From positions 434,001-498,000 of the forward strand of contig NZ_RJVQ01000002.1 in the NCBI RefSeq assembly GCF_003856525.1: a stretch of 64,000 bases of DNA. The letters run 5' to 3'. The DNA comes from Vibrio viridaestus. Lineage in GTDB: Bacteria > Pseudomonadota > Gammaproteobacteria > Enterobacterales > Vibrionaceae. Numbering within the stretch: position 1 is the stretch's first letter; the number at the start of each line of letters is the position of its first letter. The notes under the pieces are model-generated. The model saw only the letters and a list, made by a program, of their open reading frames with translations, was not told where the DNA came from and did no database searches. The position numbers were made by a program, and so were the translations under genes. Positions 38,048 through 47,647 of the stretch are shown in pieces.

Positions 38048-38712
38048 TGTCGATGCTGATGTTAATAGTTCGTCGAGAATTGAAACTAGGTTTTCGGAAG
38101 CGCTCTGAGGTTTTTAATCCGGTTTATTTCTTCCTTTTAATCATTGTTCTTTTCCCTTTGGGAATCGGTTCTGATCCTAGTTTATTAAGTAAAGTATCTC
38201 CAGGGCTTATCTGGATAGCGGCGCTACTTAGTACACTACTGTCTTTAGACCGTTTATTCCGTGACGATTTTATAGATGGTTCGCTTGAGCAATTGATGGT
38301 TAGCTCTGCGAACATATATCCTATTATTCTTGGAAAAGTGTTTTCTCACTGGATACTAACGGGTGTGCCATTAATTCTAGTCAGTCCGCTATTTGCGCTG
38401 TTTTTATCGATTGATATAAACACCTGGACTGCATCGGTTTTAACTCTGTTGATTGGTTCACCGGTCCTAAGCTTTATCGGGGCCATTGGTGTAGCATTGA
38501 CCTTAAACCTTAAAAAGCCGGGTATTGTGCTTAGTTTGCTAGTCATTCCACTTTACTTACCAGTACTTATCTTTGCGACAGCAGCAATCAACTCGGCGTC
38601 ATTAGGTTTACCGTATTCTGGTCAGCTTGCAATTCTGGGTGCGATGTTTGTTGGCAGTGTAATGCTGTCACCCTTCGTGATTCGATTTGCCTTAAAAATA
38701 TCAATGAATTAG
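38047..38712 (+). CDS. ccmB: Cytochrome c maturation permease CcmB
   Basis: A 221-residue inner-membrane protein with six hydrophobic segments and the CcmB hallmark LDRLFRDDFIDGSLEQLMVS in the first cytoplasmic loop. It partners CcmA. One-base overlap with ccmA and 16 bases to ccmC keep it within the operon. Length matches the E. coli protein (220). Confidence 0.96.
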   Translation: MSMLMLIVRRELKLGFRKRSEVFNPVYFFLLIIVLFPLGIGSDPSLLSKVSPGLIWIAALLSTLLSLDRLFRDDFIDGSLEQLMVSSANIYPIILGKVFSHWILTGVPLILVSPLFALFLSIDINTWTASVLTLLIGSPVLSFIGAIGVALTLNLKKPGIVLSLLVIPLYLPVLIFATAAINSASLGLPYSGQLAILGAMFVGSVMLSPFVIRFALKISMN

Positions 38713-38728
38713 TAAATTTGGAAAGATT

Positions 38729-39466
38729 ATGTGGAAATGGTTACATCCTTTAGCTAAGCCTGAGACTGCATTTAGCTTTTGTAAAGCGTTAGGGTTTTGG
38801 CTAAGCATCCTGTCTGTGCTGACTTTAGCGATTGGTTGGTTTCTGGGGTTTGCATATGCACCAGCCGATTATCAGCAAGGTGATAGCTTCAGAATTATGT
38901 ATATTCATGTACCAGCAGCTATAGGTTCTATGGCTGGTTATCTGTTAATGGCAATCGTCGCATTCATAGGACTAGTCTGGCAGGTGAAACTGGCTAAGTG
39001 GGCGGTAATGGCGATTGCACCTATCGGAGCCATCTACACATTGATAGCGCTTATTACCGGCTCTATCTGGGGAAAACCAATGTGGGGAACCTGGTGGGTA
39101 TGGGATGCACGATTAACATCTGAACTCATTTTACTTTTTCTTTATTTAGGCGTTATTGCGTTGTACCAAGCATTCGAAGAGCAGTCTTCCGCAATAAAAG
39201 CAGCTAGCCTCTTGTCTATTGTCGGTGTTGTTAACCTTCCTATCATTCATTATTCAGTTGTATGGTGGAATACCTTACATCAGGGAGCTTCAGTTACCGC
39301 GTTCTCTGGTTCCTCCATATCAACGGTTATGTTGATTCCATTATTAATTTCATTATTCGGATTTGCGTTCCTGTTTTTCGCTATCCTTTGTGTTCGATTG
39401 CAAAATGAAATACTGCTCAATGAGAAGCATCGTCCCTGGGTTCTAAAACTTACGGAGCAAAATTAG
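38729..39466 (+). CDS. ccmC: Haem-handling protein CcmC
   Basis: A 245-residue membrane protein of the haem-handling family that loads haem onto CcmE. The tryptophan-rich WWD region is GTWWVWDARLTSELILLF (about residues 115-132). Conserved periplasmic His residues flank it, at YIHVPAAIG and IIHYSVVWWNTLHQG. Six membrane helices are predicted. It is followed one base later by ccmD. Confidence 0.97.
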   Translation: MWKWLHPLAKPETAFSFCKALGFWLSILSVLTLAIGWFLGFAYAPADYQQGDSFRIMYIHVPAAIGSMAGYLLMAIVAFIGLVWQVKLAKWAVMAIAPIGAIYTLIALITGSIWGKPMWGTWWVWDARLTSELILLFLYLGVIALYQAFEEQSSAIKAASLLSIVGVVNLPIIHYSVVWWNTLHQGASVTAFSGSSISTVMLIPLLISLFGFAFLFFAILCVRLQNEILLNEKHRPWVLKLTEQN

Positions 39467-39467
39467 T

Positions 39468-39674
39468 ATGTACTTTTCATCATTTCACGATTTTTTCAAT
39501 ATGGGTGGATACGCCAGTTATGTATGGAGCTCCGTTGCTATCTCTCTAGTGCTTATTATCAGTTTATTTATATCGGCAAAGTGGAAGCAAAAGAGCATCT
39601 TAGCATCCGTTAAGAAAGAAGCTGATAGTAAGGCGCGCATAGCAAAATCGAAACAAAAAGGGGCATCATTTTGA
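39468..39674 (+). CDS. ccmD: Small membrane protein CcmD
   Basis: A 68-residue single-helix protein (helix about residues 17-36). It has the N-terminal [18 protein letters not shown] pattern, which is typical of CcmD, and a Lys-rich cytoplasmic tail. It stabilises the CcmC-CcmE interaction and is needed for release of holo-CcmE. It overlaps ccmE by four bases (TTGA). Confidence 0.93.
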   Translation: MYFSSFHDFFNMGGYASYVWSSVAISLVLIISLFISAKWKQKSILASVKKEADSKARIAKSKQKGASF

Positions 39675-40135
39675 GTCCAAGACGTAAAAAAAGACTGATT
39701 ATTTTCTCATCAATTCTCATAGGCTTTGCCATCATAGTTGGATTGATTTTATATGCCTTGAATCAGAATATGAATCTTTTCTATACTCCGTCCGAAATTG
39801 TTCAGGGCAGAGATAATGGAGAGAAGCCTCAGGTGGGACAAAGGCTAAGAGTCGGTGGCTTAGTTGTGAATGGTTCAGTGAAAAGAGACCCTAAAACGTT
39901 AGATGTGACGTTCGATGTTACTGATATTGGTGATTCGGTCACGATTCATTATAAAGGCATTTTGCCTGATTTATTTCGTGAAGGGCAGGGGATTGTTGCT
40001 CAAGGTGTACTGACTGATCCAAAGCATATTGAAGCGTTTGAGGTTCTCGCCAAGCATGATGAGAACTATATGCCGCCAGAGATTACCGATGCGATGAAAA
40101 AGAATCATGTTGCAGTAAAAATGCCAAAAGAGTAA
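39671..40135 (+). CDS. ccmE: Haem chaperone CcmE
   Basis: A 154-residue membrane-anchored periplasmic OB-fold haem chaperone. After the N-terminal anchor (about residues 9-29), the fold ends in [14 protein letters not shown], which contains the covalent haem-binding His and the following conserved Tyr. The start codon is TTG, giving [12 protein letters not shown], the usual N terminus, and overlapping the ccmD stop. Length is normal (E. coli 159). Confidence 0.96.
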   Translation: MSPRRKKRLIIFSSILIGFAIIVGLILYALNQNMNLFYTPSEIVQGRDNGEKPQVGQRLRVGGLVVNGSVKRDPKTLDVTFDVTDIGDSVTIHYKGILPDLFREGQGIVAQGVLTDPKHIEAFEVLAKHDENYMPPEITDAMKKNHVAVKMPKE

Positions 40136-40145
40136 GGAAAACGTT

Positions 40146-42101
40146 GTGATAATTGAATTAGGGCACTTTAGTGTCACACTGGCTCTGGCATTGGCAATGC
40201 TACTCTTTGTTTTGCCGCTGTGGGGCGCGCAAACTGGCTCTTATCGACTGGTAGCGACAGCAAAGCCTTTAACTATCGGGGTCTTCATTTTTATTTTGCT
40301 GGGTTTTGCTTCACTGTTGTGGGCCTTTTATACCAATGACTTTACAGTGACGTACGTAGCAAGTAATTCAAACAGTCACTTACCTTGGTACTATCGTTTG
40401 ACAGCGATTTGGGGAGGACATGAAGGTTCTCTCATGCTATGGGTTCTTATTCAGTCTGTCTGGGCGCTGGGGGTGGCTGTTTTTAGCCGGAAAATGCCAA
40501 TCGAATCCGTTGGCCGTGTTCTTGCTATACTCGGTGCTGTGATGGCTGGGTTCTTGCTGTTCATACTTCTGACATCGAATCCATTTTTACGAACATTACC
40601 TATTTTCCCTGTCGACGGGCGGGATCTCAATCCACTCCTTCAAGATCCTGGGTTAATTATTCACCCGCCGATGCTGTATATGGGTTATGTTGGCTTCTCT
40701 GTTGCGTTTGCTTTTGCCATTGCATCTTTGATTTCTGGTCAGTTAGATTCTGCGTGGGCACGTTGGTCAAGGCCATGGACTGCAGCTGCTTGGCTGTTCC
40801 TAACATTTGGTATCACCCTCGGTTCTTGGTGGGCATATTATGAGCTCGGCTGGGGTGGCTGGTGGTTTTGGGATCCGGTTGAAAATGCGTCACTCATGCC
40901 TTGGTTATCTGGAACGGCACTATTACATTCATTGGCGGTAACAGAAAAACGTTCAACATTTAAAGTCTGGACGGTGCTTTTGGCTATAACAACCTTTTCG
41001 TTGAGTTTGCTTGGTACCTTCCTTGTCCGGTCAGGCGTATTGGTTTCAGTGCATGCCTTTGCCTCTGATCCCAAACGTGGGCTATTTATTCTTATTTTCC
41101 TAGCTGTTGTCATCGGTAGTTCTCTTTTACTCTATGCCTTTAGAGCATCGTCCATTCGCTCTAAAACTCGCTATGAACTTATATCAAGAGAGAACTCTTT
41201 GCTGCTGAATAACGTCGTACTAATGGCTGCGCTTGTTGTTGTGTTCACCGGAACATTGTTACCGTTAGTGCACAAGCAACTTGGACTTGGATCTATCTCT
41301 ATCGGAGCGCCATTCTTCAATATGTTATTTATGTGGCTTGCTATCCCATTTGCTGTTGTTCTTGGGGTTGCTCCGTTAATTAAATGGCGTCGAGATAACC
41401 TTAAGGCGTATTGGAAGCCCATTATTACGACTGCGGTTCTTAGTGCCGTTTTACTGGTTTTGTGCTTGCAACTCTCTGATTTATCTTTTGTATGGTATGC
41501 GCAACTTGGTTGGTGGTTAGCGCTGTGGATCGTAGGGCTACACGCTTATGAAACCTACTTGCGTGCAACATACCGAGAGCGGCCTCTCTTGGCGGGTTTA
41601 CGTGCGCTTTCTAAAAGTCATTGGGCAATGGTATTAGCCCATATTGGTTTTGCAGTGACATTAATTGGTATATCAATGGTGCAAAACTACTCGGTTGAAA
41701 AAGACGTCAGACTAGAACCAGGGCAACATTATAACGTTGCAGGATACGACTTTCTCTTCAAAGGCGTACGGAATGGCATTGGACCGAATTACCAGGCATT
41801 TATTGGTGAGTTTGAGGTAAAAAGAGATGGCAAACTGATTAGCTATCTGTCGCCAGAAAAACGTTATTATCCAGTCGCACGCTCAATGATGACTGAAACT
41901 GCAATCGATAAAGGGATTTTTCGCGATCTGTACGTCGCTATGGGAGAGCAGTTGGATAACTCTGATGCTTGGGCGGTTCGAGTCTATTACAAACCATTTA
42001 TTCGATGGATATGGTTTGGGGGATTGCTGATGGTTTTCGGTGGGATTTTATCGATAAGTGACAAGCGATACCGTTTCTTTAATAAGGTTTTGGCCAAATA
42101 A
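40146..42101 (+). CDS. ccmF: Cytochrome c haem lyase CcmF
   Basis: A 651-residue multi-pass membrane protein (about 15 helices) that takes haem from CcmE and attaches it to apocytochrome. The WWD motif is WGGWWFWDPVENASLMPWL near residue 240, and conserved His residues are in HPPMLYMGYVG and the HAFASDPKRG loop. It starts with GTG at 40146 after an AAGGAAAACG ribosome site. Its stop overlaps the ccmG ATG by one base. Confidence 0.97.
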   Translation: MIIELGHFSVTLALALAMLLFVLPLWGAQTGSYRLVATAKPLTIGVFIFILLGFASLLWAFYTNDFTVTYVASNSNSHLPWYYRLTAIWGGHEGSLMLWVLIQSVWALGVAVFSRKMPIESVGRVLAILGAVMAGFLLFILLTSNPFLRTLPIFPVDGRDLNPLLQDPGLIIHPPMLYMGYVGFSVAFAFAIASLISGQLDSAWARWSRPWTAAAWLFLTFGITLGSWWAYYELGWGGWWFWDPVENASLMPWLSGTALLHSLAVTEKRSTFKVWTVLLAITTFSLSLLGTFLVRSGVLVSVHAFASDPKRGLFILIFLAVVIGSSLLLYAFRASSIRSKTRYELISRENSLLLNNVVLMAALVVVFTGTLLPLVHKQLGLGSISIGAPFFNMLFMWLAIPFAVVLGVAPLIKWRRDNLKAYWKPIITTAVLSAVLLVLCLQLSDLSFVWYAQLGWWLALWIVGLHAYETYLRATYRERPLLAGLRALSKSHWAMVLAHIGFAVTLIGISMVQNYSVEKDVRLEPGQHYNVAGYDFLFKGVRNGIGPNYQAFIGEFEVKRDGKLISYLSPEKRYYPVARSMMTETAIDKGIFRDLYVAMGEQLDNSDAWAVRVYYKPFIRWIWFGGLLMVFGGILSISDKRYRFFNKVLAK

Positions 42102-42667
42102 TGAATAAGATTAATAAGTTACTCTTCATCCCATTCATTTTATTTATCGCATTGGTTTGTGTGTTTGTCTTTCAACTTGAAGACAATCGCCAAGGGGATG
42201 ATCCGACTAAATTAGAATCCGTATTAATTGGTAAAAAAGTGCCCGTGTTTAAGTTAGAAGATCTTGCGGAACCAGGTAGACTTTATGACCAATCTTTGTT
42301 TCGTGGGGAGCCCTTGTTGCTGAATGTGTGGGCAACATGGTGTCCTACGTGCCTCGCAGAACACCACTTTCTCAATTCTTTGGCTCAAAAAGGCGTAAAA
42401 ATTATAGGCCTCAATTATAAAGATGATAGACAAAAGGCAGTCACATGGCTTTACGAAAAAGGTAATCCCTATTTAGTGAGTCTTTATGATGGTGATGGCA
42501 TGCTGGGGTTAGATTTAGGTGTGTATGGTGCGCCAGAAACATTCATTATTGATGCTCAGGGCGTTATTCGTTATCGACACGTTGGTGATGTCAATCAACA
42601 AAACTGGCAACAAACGCTGCAGCCAATCTATGAGAAACTTGTGAAAAAGGTACCGTCAGATGAATAA
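42101..42667 (+). CDS. ccmG: Thiol:disulfide oxidoreductase CcmG/DsbE
   Basis: A 188-residue membrane-anchored thioredoxin-like protein that keeps the CXXCH of apocytochrome reduced. There is one N-terminal anchor (about residues 7-26), the active site WCPTC in NVWATWCPTCLAEHHFL (near residue 80), and the cis-Pro region YGAPETFIID. It overlaps ccmH by eight bases. Confidence 0.96.
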   Translation: MNKINKLLFIPFILFIALVCVFVFQLEDNRQGDDPTKLESVLIGKKVPVFKLEDLAEPGRLYDQSLFRGEPLLLNVWATWCPTCLAEHHFLNSLAQKGVKIIGLNYKDDRQKAVTWLYEKGNPYLVSLYDGDGMLGLDLGVYGAPETFIIDAQGVIRYRHVGDVNQQNWQQTLQPIYEKLVKKVPSDE

Positions 42668-43160
42668 GTTCAGATGGTTAATTGCTTTAGCTTCGTTATT
42701 GGTGACTCTGACTTGCTGGTCGGCGATTGAGGTATACCATTTTGACTCGCCAGAGCAGGAAAAGACGTTCAAATCAATCAGCAATGAGCTGCGATGTCCT
42801 AAATGTCAGAATAACACGATCGCTGACTCCAATGCTCAGCTTGCTCATGATATTCGAAATAAAGTGTATGTCATGTTGCAAGACGGTAAATCTCAAGACG
42901 ATATCATTGACTATATGAAAGCCCGTTACGGTAATTTTATCGTCTATTCTCCACCTTTTAACTGGACAACAGCAATACTTTGGATTGCACCCATTATGGT
43001 TGTACTTTTTGGCGCTATAGCGGTTTATTCTCGTTCAAGTAAAACTTCCCATTCATCAACTCATCACCGTGAGAGTTATGAGCAACTGACGAAAGAAGAA
43101 CAAGCTCGTCTGGATAAGATTTTAGCAGACGATCCAAATGACAATCAAAGGGGAGCCTAA
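42660..43160 (+). CDS. ccmH: Cytochrome c maturation protein CcmH
   Basis: A 166-residue protein with an N-terminal signal or anchor, a periplasmic domain carrying the redox motif LRCPKCQNNTIADSNAQLAHD, and a C-terminal membrane helix (about residues 103-121). It is the short CcmH form; the TPR part that is fused in E. coli CcmH is encoded separately here by ccmI. One-base overlap with ccmI. Confidence 0.96.
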   Translation: MNKFRWLIALASLLVTLTCWSAIEVYHFDSPEQEKTFKSISNELRCPKCQNNTIADSNAQLAHDIRNKVYVMLQDGKSQDDIIDYMKARYGNFIVYSPPFNWTTAILWIAPIMVVLFGAIAVYSRSSKTSHSSTHHRESYEQLTKEEQARLDKILADDPNDNQRGA

Positions 43161-44386
43161 TGCTATTTTGGGGAATGACCATTGTTTTGGTGTTGGTCGC
43201 AGCCGTATTTGTTTTTTACCCTTTGATATCGCGTAAAGATAAAGAGAGTTATGCGCATAAAGAACTGAATAAAGTTCTCTATCAAGAGCGAATTGACGAA
43301 GTGAGCCATGAGGATCTCGAAGGACTTCATTTTACTAAAAGTGAGATAGAGCTGGATCTGAAACGGGCGTTACTTGAGGATATTCCTGAATCTCGACTGA
43401 CTACAACTTCATCAGCAAAGTCTAGGCGAACGCTTCCGATATTGAGTTTGGCCGTTATTGCGATTATTGGTGTGGCCTACGGGGTCTATAGTCAGACTGG
43501 CGGGATTAAACAAGTAGATGAATGGCATGCTGTGATTAACAATATGCCAGAGCTAACTCAGAAACTGCTGCAACAGGAAACACAGCCGTTGACAAGAGAA
43601 GAAGTTCAATCGCTTATGTTGGGCTTAAGAACAAAATTGTATTCTCATCCAGATGATGCCGTAGGTTGGATGTTACTTGGTAAGGTTGCTCTATCTCAAG
43701 GCCAGGCTGAAGTTGCTATTGATGCTTTGCGCAAAGCGTATCAACTCAACCCTGAACGCGATGATATTGTTGTGACCTACGCACAGGCTCTTTTATCGGC
43801 TCCTGAGGAAGGAAATCAAAATCATGGCGTGGACTTATTAAAGAACCTGGTTGCTCAAGGACGTAATCAGGAAATGGCCTATACTTTCCTTTTTGCACAG
43901 TCATATCAGAAAGGTGATTTACCCGCTGCTCAGGATTATTTACAGCATGTTTATGACTTATTGGACAAAAGTAGTCCTAAAGCTCAATATATAAAACAGC
44001 AAATTGCGCAAATTAATAGTAAGATTGAAGAGTCTGCTGTCAACAATAAGAAATTTGTGGTAACCGTTTCTGTTGATGTAGACAAACATTTGGTACTACC
44101 AAAGCAGGGAGCTTTGATTGTTTCAGTGCATCAGGATGAGAATAGCCGAATGCCGATTGCAGCAAAAAGAGTATCTTTGCCTGATAAGTTTCCCGTGAAT
44201 TTGTCGTTGTCTGATCAAAATGATTTAATAGCGGCTCTTAAACTAAGTGATCTGAAAAGCTTTGTTATTCGTGCAAGAATTGATATCGATGGCAATGTGA
44301 CCACAAATAAAGGGGATTTAGTCGGTGAAAGTGGCACTGCGTCTCCTGGGAATCAGGTCAACATAATCATTAATAAGCAGTATTAG
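43160..44386 (+). CDS. ccmI: Cytochrome c maturation TPR protein CcmI
   Basis: A 408-residue protein with two N-terminal membrane helices (about 4-22 and 92-110). They flank a cytoplasmic loop with the CcmI-typical LNKVLYQERIDEVSHEDLEG leucine-zipper-like stretch. A periplasmic TPR region (about 155-285, e.g. DAVGWMLLGKVALSQGQAEVAIDALRKA in part) and a C-terminal beta domain follow. It binds the C terminus of apocytochrome c. It is the last gene of the ccm operon; mlaA follows 34 bases later without a clear terminator. Confidence 0.92.
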   Translation: MLFWGMTIVLVLVAAVFVFYPLISRKDKESYAHKELNKVLYQERIDEVSHEDLEGLHFTKSEIELDLKRALLEDIPESRLTTTSSAKSRRTLPILSLAVIAIIGVAYGVYSQTGGIKQVDEWHAVINNMPELTQKLLQQETQPLTREEVQSLMLGLRTKLYSHPDDAVGWMLLGKVALSQGQAEVAIDALRKAYQLNPERDDIVVTYAQALLSAPEEGNQNHGVDLLKNLVAQGRNQEMAYTFLFAQSYQKGDLPAAQDYLQHVYDLLDKSSPKAQYIKQQIAQINSKIEESAVNNKKFVVTVSVDVDKHLVLPKQGALIVSVHQDENSRMPIAAKRVSLPDKFPVNLSLSDQNDLIAALKLSDLKSFVIRARIDIDGNVTTNKGDLVGESGTASPGNQVNIIINKQY

Positions 44387-44420
44387 ACTGAATCAGTAAA
44401 GTTTATAGAGATAAAAATAA

Positions 44421-45248
44421 ATGATAGGTCAGATGTCAAAACAGGTTAAAACGATTTTTGTTGGTGTCATATTTTTGCTCATGCTCGGATGCAGTAGTAC
44501 TAATGATACTGAAGATAAAGAGATTAAATCGACGGCGAATATTCAAAGTATGCCGGCTGATGAATCAGAAATAAAACACTCATCTGAGGTGTATGATCCT
44601 ATTGAGGGACTAAACCGAAAAACGTGGTCTCTCAACTATGATGTTTTAGATCCATATATATTTAGGCCTGTCTCATTGGCTTATGTGGATTATGTCCCTC
44701 ACCCAGTACGACTTGCGATTTCCAATGTGTTTTCGAACTTGGACGAGCCTGCGAGTATGATCAATAACCTACTCATGGGAAATGGTCGGGAAGCACTAAA
44801 CCATTTCAACCGCTTTTGGATTAACAGTACATTTGGTTTATTTGGTTTAATCGATATCGCGTCTGCGGCTGGAATTAAAAAGGAAGAACAAAAAGGATTT
44901 GGTGATGCTTTAGGCCACTATGGTGTCGGCAATGGTCCTTATCTAATGGTACCAGCCGTGGGCTCATACTCGCCCAGAGAAGCAACCGACCTTGTTGATA
45001 CGACGTACCTCCCCCTTTCTTATCTCAATATTTGGGCGTCAATTGGCAAATTCGTATTTGAGGGAATGGAAACGCGTGCCGCTTTGGTCAATCAGGAAGC
45101 GATGCTAAAAAATTCTCCAGATCCATATTCTTTGGTTCGTGACGTCTATTACCAACGACAGGATTATAAAGCAGAAATCGACACTGACGATTATGACCCT
45201 GAACAGGAAGAGTTGATTAACAGCTACCTTGATCAGTTGGATGAATAA
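44421..45248 (+). CDS. mlaA: Outer-membrane lipoprotein MlaA (VacJ)
   Basis: A 275-residue lipoprotein of the Mla pathway that removes phospholipids from the outer leaflet. The signal peptide ends in the lipobox LMLGC with Cys24. The body has the VacJ hallmarks DPIEGLNRKTWSLNYDVLD, NNLLMGNGREALNHFNRF and the FGDALGHYGVGNGPYLMVP region. A second ATG at 44433 is an equally plausible start and would shorten the signal peptide by four residues. It is the only mla gene here, and it converges with the SDR gene 15 bases away with no terminator visible. Confidence 0.93.
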   Translation: MIGQMSKQVKTIFVGVIFLLMLGCSSTNDTEDKEIKSTANIQSMPADESEIKHSSEVYDPIEGLNRKTWSLNYDVLDPYIFRPVSLAYVDYVPHPVRLAISNVFSNLDEPASMINNLLMGNGREALNHFNRFWINSTFGLFGLIDIASAAGIKKEEQKGFGDALGHYGVGNGPYLMVPAVGSYSPREATDLVDTTYLPLSYLNIWASIGKFVFEGMETRAALVNQEAMLKNSPDPYSLVRDVYYQRQDYKAEIDTDDYDPEQEELINSYLDQLDE

Positions 45249-45263
45249 TCTATTTCAAGTGCA

Positions 45264-45926
45264 CTAAGCAGACATTGTCCTTCCACTGAAGTATTCATTT
45301 TCAACAATGTATTCTGTATTTCGAATCACATCATCTAGGAGCTCATTCATGGGCTCCTCTTCATTTGAGGCATTCGGTAATATTCCGCCAACGCGAATGT
45401 TAAAGGGAGTTAGCTCCTTAGCCCAACTTTGAGTGAACCCTGATACCATTGAAGCAGTATGGTCCATTCCTTTGCGATTATGCGGCTCTGTACTGGCGAT
45501 AATATTAACGACAACACCACCTTTAGATTCATTCCTCATGCGTTGGGCACAAAGCTGTACAAAAGAAAATAGTGTTGTAGCAATCGACGAGATATTCGAA
45601 GAGAAAGCTTCTATTGGTTGTTCATCTATAATTGAGGGGATATCGGGCTTAGGCCACAGATTTATCAGAACATCTGGTGAGTGTTGAAACTTATTATCGA
45701 TATGAGTAAAAACGGCTTCAATAGATGCAGTGGAATAATCGTGCATCAGCATACATTCGACCTGACCTGAATAGATTTCACAGCGCTGACAAGTGTTCTT
45801 TAGGCCAATAGGGCATTGATCTACCAGAATCAATTTTGCTCCAAGTTCGCAAAAACGTTCTGCGAGCGCTCCCCCAAGTAAGGAGCCCGCCGATGTTATT
45901 AGTATTATCGAATTTGTTATATGCAT
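45264..45926 (-). CDS. SDR-fold protein lacking the catalytic Tyr-Lys pair
   Basis: A 220-residue short-chain dehydrogenase fold. The N-terminal glycine motif is altered (LITSAGSLLGGALAE, residues 9-23, instead of TGxxxGxG) and the NAG motif is replaced by LINLWPKPD (88-96). At the active site the expected YxxxK reads HTASM (156-160), so both catalytic residues are missing, while the following helix and NIRVGGILPN are conserved. It is probably a non-enzymatic or altered-function member. I recall a similar gene beside vacJ in other vibrios, so it is not a recent decay product. Confidence 0.82.
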   Translation of the reverse strand: MHITNSIILITSAGSLLGGALAERFCELGAKLILVDQCPIGLKNTCQRCEIYSGQVECMLMHDYSTASIEAVFTHIDNKFQHSPDVLINLWPKPDIPSIIDEQPIEAFSSNISSIATTLFSFVQLCAQRMRNESKGGVVVNIIASTEPHNRKGMDHTASMVSGFTQSWAKELTPFNIRVGGILPNASNEEEPMNELLDDVIRNTEYIVENEYFSGRTMSA

Positions 45927-46102
45927 AGTAAGGCTACCTAGTTGAGCTTTATGGCGATACTTATCTTAGAATGAACCAGTAACTATTTTGTTGGTGTGAA
46001 AGGTTTCGCATTATTCGCGAGGCTAAAAAAGCAAAGTGTCGAACTTTGTAGAGATTCACAGAAAAAGATCGGATCTCGACAAATATTTACAGAATTGATG
46101 TA

Positions 46103-46606
46103 TTACGCATGCACCGCTAATTGATCTTTTACTCTGGCATCAACGAGCTGATGATAAAGGTTCATATCTAAATTTTGCCGGGAGGTTTGATGTTTCATTT
46201 GGCGAATGACATGACCTGAGAGGTTATGATACAAGTCTTCAGGAAGTCCCAATGTGTTTTCAGGTTGGTAACACAAAGGCTCTGGGGTGAGATAATGCTT
46301 AAGTTTAGCACTGCTTATTCCTGCTTCATGAAATTGCTGAGCAATATTTGCAGAGTTGGAATAAGAGTCTTGACTCGAAGTCAGTGGCTGACGATCACGA
46401 ATACCAAATTGTTTGGCTAAAACGGCATCATTTGTTTCAGTTTGAGTAACAACTTCAACAGGAGTCGATTCTCGGGCATCCGATGAAAGCATGGCCAAAA
46501 GGAGCGCAAAATCAGCACGGCGATTCGACGAAATCGCTTGATTCACATTTGAACCGCACTGAATTTCGTTAATTAGATTAGCACTGATTAAATCGATTTC
46601 TTTCAT
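46103..46606 (-). CDS. VC2046/SO_2500 family protein of unknown function
   Basis: A 167-residue soluble protein without signal peptide or membrane segment. The order of neighbours (SDR gene, this gene, sodB) and the N-terminal pattern with SSNRRADFALLLAMLSSDARE point to the uncharacterised VC2046/SO_2500 family found in Vibrio and Shewanella. Composition is polar, with a helix-rich C terminus (QLVDARVKDQLAVHA). No catalytic motif was recognised. It lies downstream of the sodB terminator on the same strand. Confidence 0.72.
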   Translation of the reverse strand: MKEIDLISANLINEIQCGSNVNQAISSNRRADFALLLAMLSSDARESTPVEVVTQTETNDAVLAKQFGIRDRQPLTSSQDSYSNSANIAQQFHEAGISSAKLKHYLTPEPLCYQPENTLGLPEDLYHNLSGHVIRQMKHQTSRQNLDMNLYHQLVDARVKDQLAVHA

Positions 46607-46661
46607 AACTCGCCCCGTTTAGTAATTAAGGTAGCGACATTTCGATAGAAACCTTTAATAC

Positions 46662-46691
46662 AAAAGAAAAAAAGCCCGCATAGCGGGCTTT
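46662..46691 (-). terminator. Terminator of sodB
   Basis: AAAGCCCGC and GCGGGCTTT pair around a three-base loop. On the minus strand the stem is followed by a T-rich run, which ends sodB transcription. Confidence 0.9.
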
Positions 46692-46720
46692 GAACCTATG
46701 AAGATAAACGTAATTTACGC

Positions 46721-47305
46721 TTATTTTGCAAAGTTTTCAGCAACGAATTCCCAGTTTACTAGTGCCCAGAAAGCAGCCATGTAGTCAGGACGAACGTTAC
46801 GATAGTCGATGTAGTATGCGTGCTCCCATACGTCTACTGTTAGTAGAGGAGTTACGCCAGCTTCAGTCAGTGGAGTCGCTGCGTTTGAAGTGTTTGAAAT
46901 TGCAACTGAGCCGTCAGCTTTTTTAACAAGCCAAGTCCAGCCTGAACCGAAGTTATTAACAGCAGATTCAGTAAATTTAGTTTTGAATTCTTCGAATGAA
47001 CCGAATGCAGCTTTGATTGCGTCAGCAACTGCGCCAGTTGGTTCGCCGCCACCATTTGGTGATAGGCAGTGCCAGTAGAACGTGTGGTTCCATACTTGAG
47101 CAGCGTTATTGAAGATACCACCAGTTGAAGTTTTGATGATGTCTTCTAGTGATTTACCTTCAAATTCAGTTCCTGGAACTAGACCGTTTAGTTTTACAAC
47201 GTAAGTGTTGTGGTGTTTACCGTAGTGAAAGTCTAGAGTTTCAGAAGAGATATGAGGTTCTAACGCATCTTTTGCGTAAGGAAGTGCTGGTAGTTCAAAT
47301 GCCAT
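46721..47305 (-). CDS. sodB: Iron superoxide dismutase
   Basis: Converts superoxide to peroxide and oxygen in the cytoplasm. From the ATG at 47305 the protein is 194 residues, starting [17 protein letters not shown], with AAGGAGA upstream. A longer frame adds 25 residues unlike any SodB. Metal ligands are His27 ([12 protein letters not shown]), His74 (VWNHTFYWH) and the Asp and His of DVWEHAYY. The [17 protein letters not shown] segment is characteristic of the iron rather than the manganese type. Confidence 0.97.
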   Translation of the reverse strand: MAFELPALPYAKDALEPHISSETLDFHYGKHHNTYVVKLNGLVPGTEFEGKSLEDIIKTSTGGIFNNAAQVWNHTFYWHCLSPNGGGEPTGAVADAIKAAFGSFEEFKTKFTESAVNNFGSGWTWLVKKADGSVAISNTSNAATPLTEAGVTPLLTVDVWEHAYYIDYRNVRPDYMAAFWALVNWEFVAENFAK

Positions 47306-47647
47306 TGCTGGATTCTCCTTTGTGTCGAAAGAATAACTTCTTTCTATGCTTCCAATGTAATAATTGTCGTTATGAGTCAATACTGCTGACTTGAACGTTA
47401 TTTTAGCAAGTTTTTACTTTATTTAAAGGGGATATTTAAAAAATATCGAACTGTGTTCATAATCATTTTGTCTAAATTAGTTCATTTAGTTAGGCGTAAT
47501 TCTAGGACAATTATCGGCACTTTATATGACATGCAGGATACGATTTGATTAACCTCAGAGTAAAACCCATAATTAGAATGTGCTTTTTATTCTCCGCCAA
47601 TCATTTAGAATGATGGTTATAGTGAAAAAGTCCTTAACGAGGAAGCA
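47306..47647. promoter_or_regulatory. sodB-grxD divergent region
   Basis: A 342-base AT-rich region with no supported ORF. It must hold the two divergent promoters. Visible structure: a GATATTT/AAATATC repeat at 47431-47447, the inverted repeat ATCATT-TAG-AATGAT at 47600-47614, and a possible grxD -10 (TATAGT, 47618-47623) just after it. I could not identify a convincing -35 or a confident Fur or IscR box. Confidence 0.35.

Noticed and set aside
47306-47380. Longer N terminus for sodB
   Set aside because: The added 25 residues do not resemble a targeting peptide or any SodB, and AAGGAGA is placed for the ATG at 47305.
47440-47490. Fur box upstream of sodB
   Set aside because: AATGATTATGA on the minus strand matches only about nine of 13 core positions of the Fur consensus. 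Too weak to annotate.
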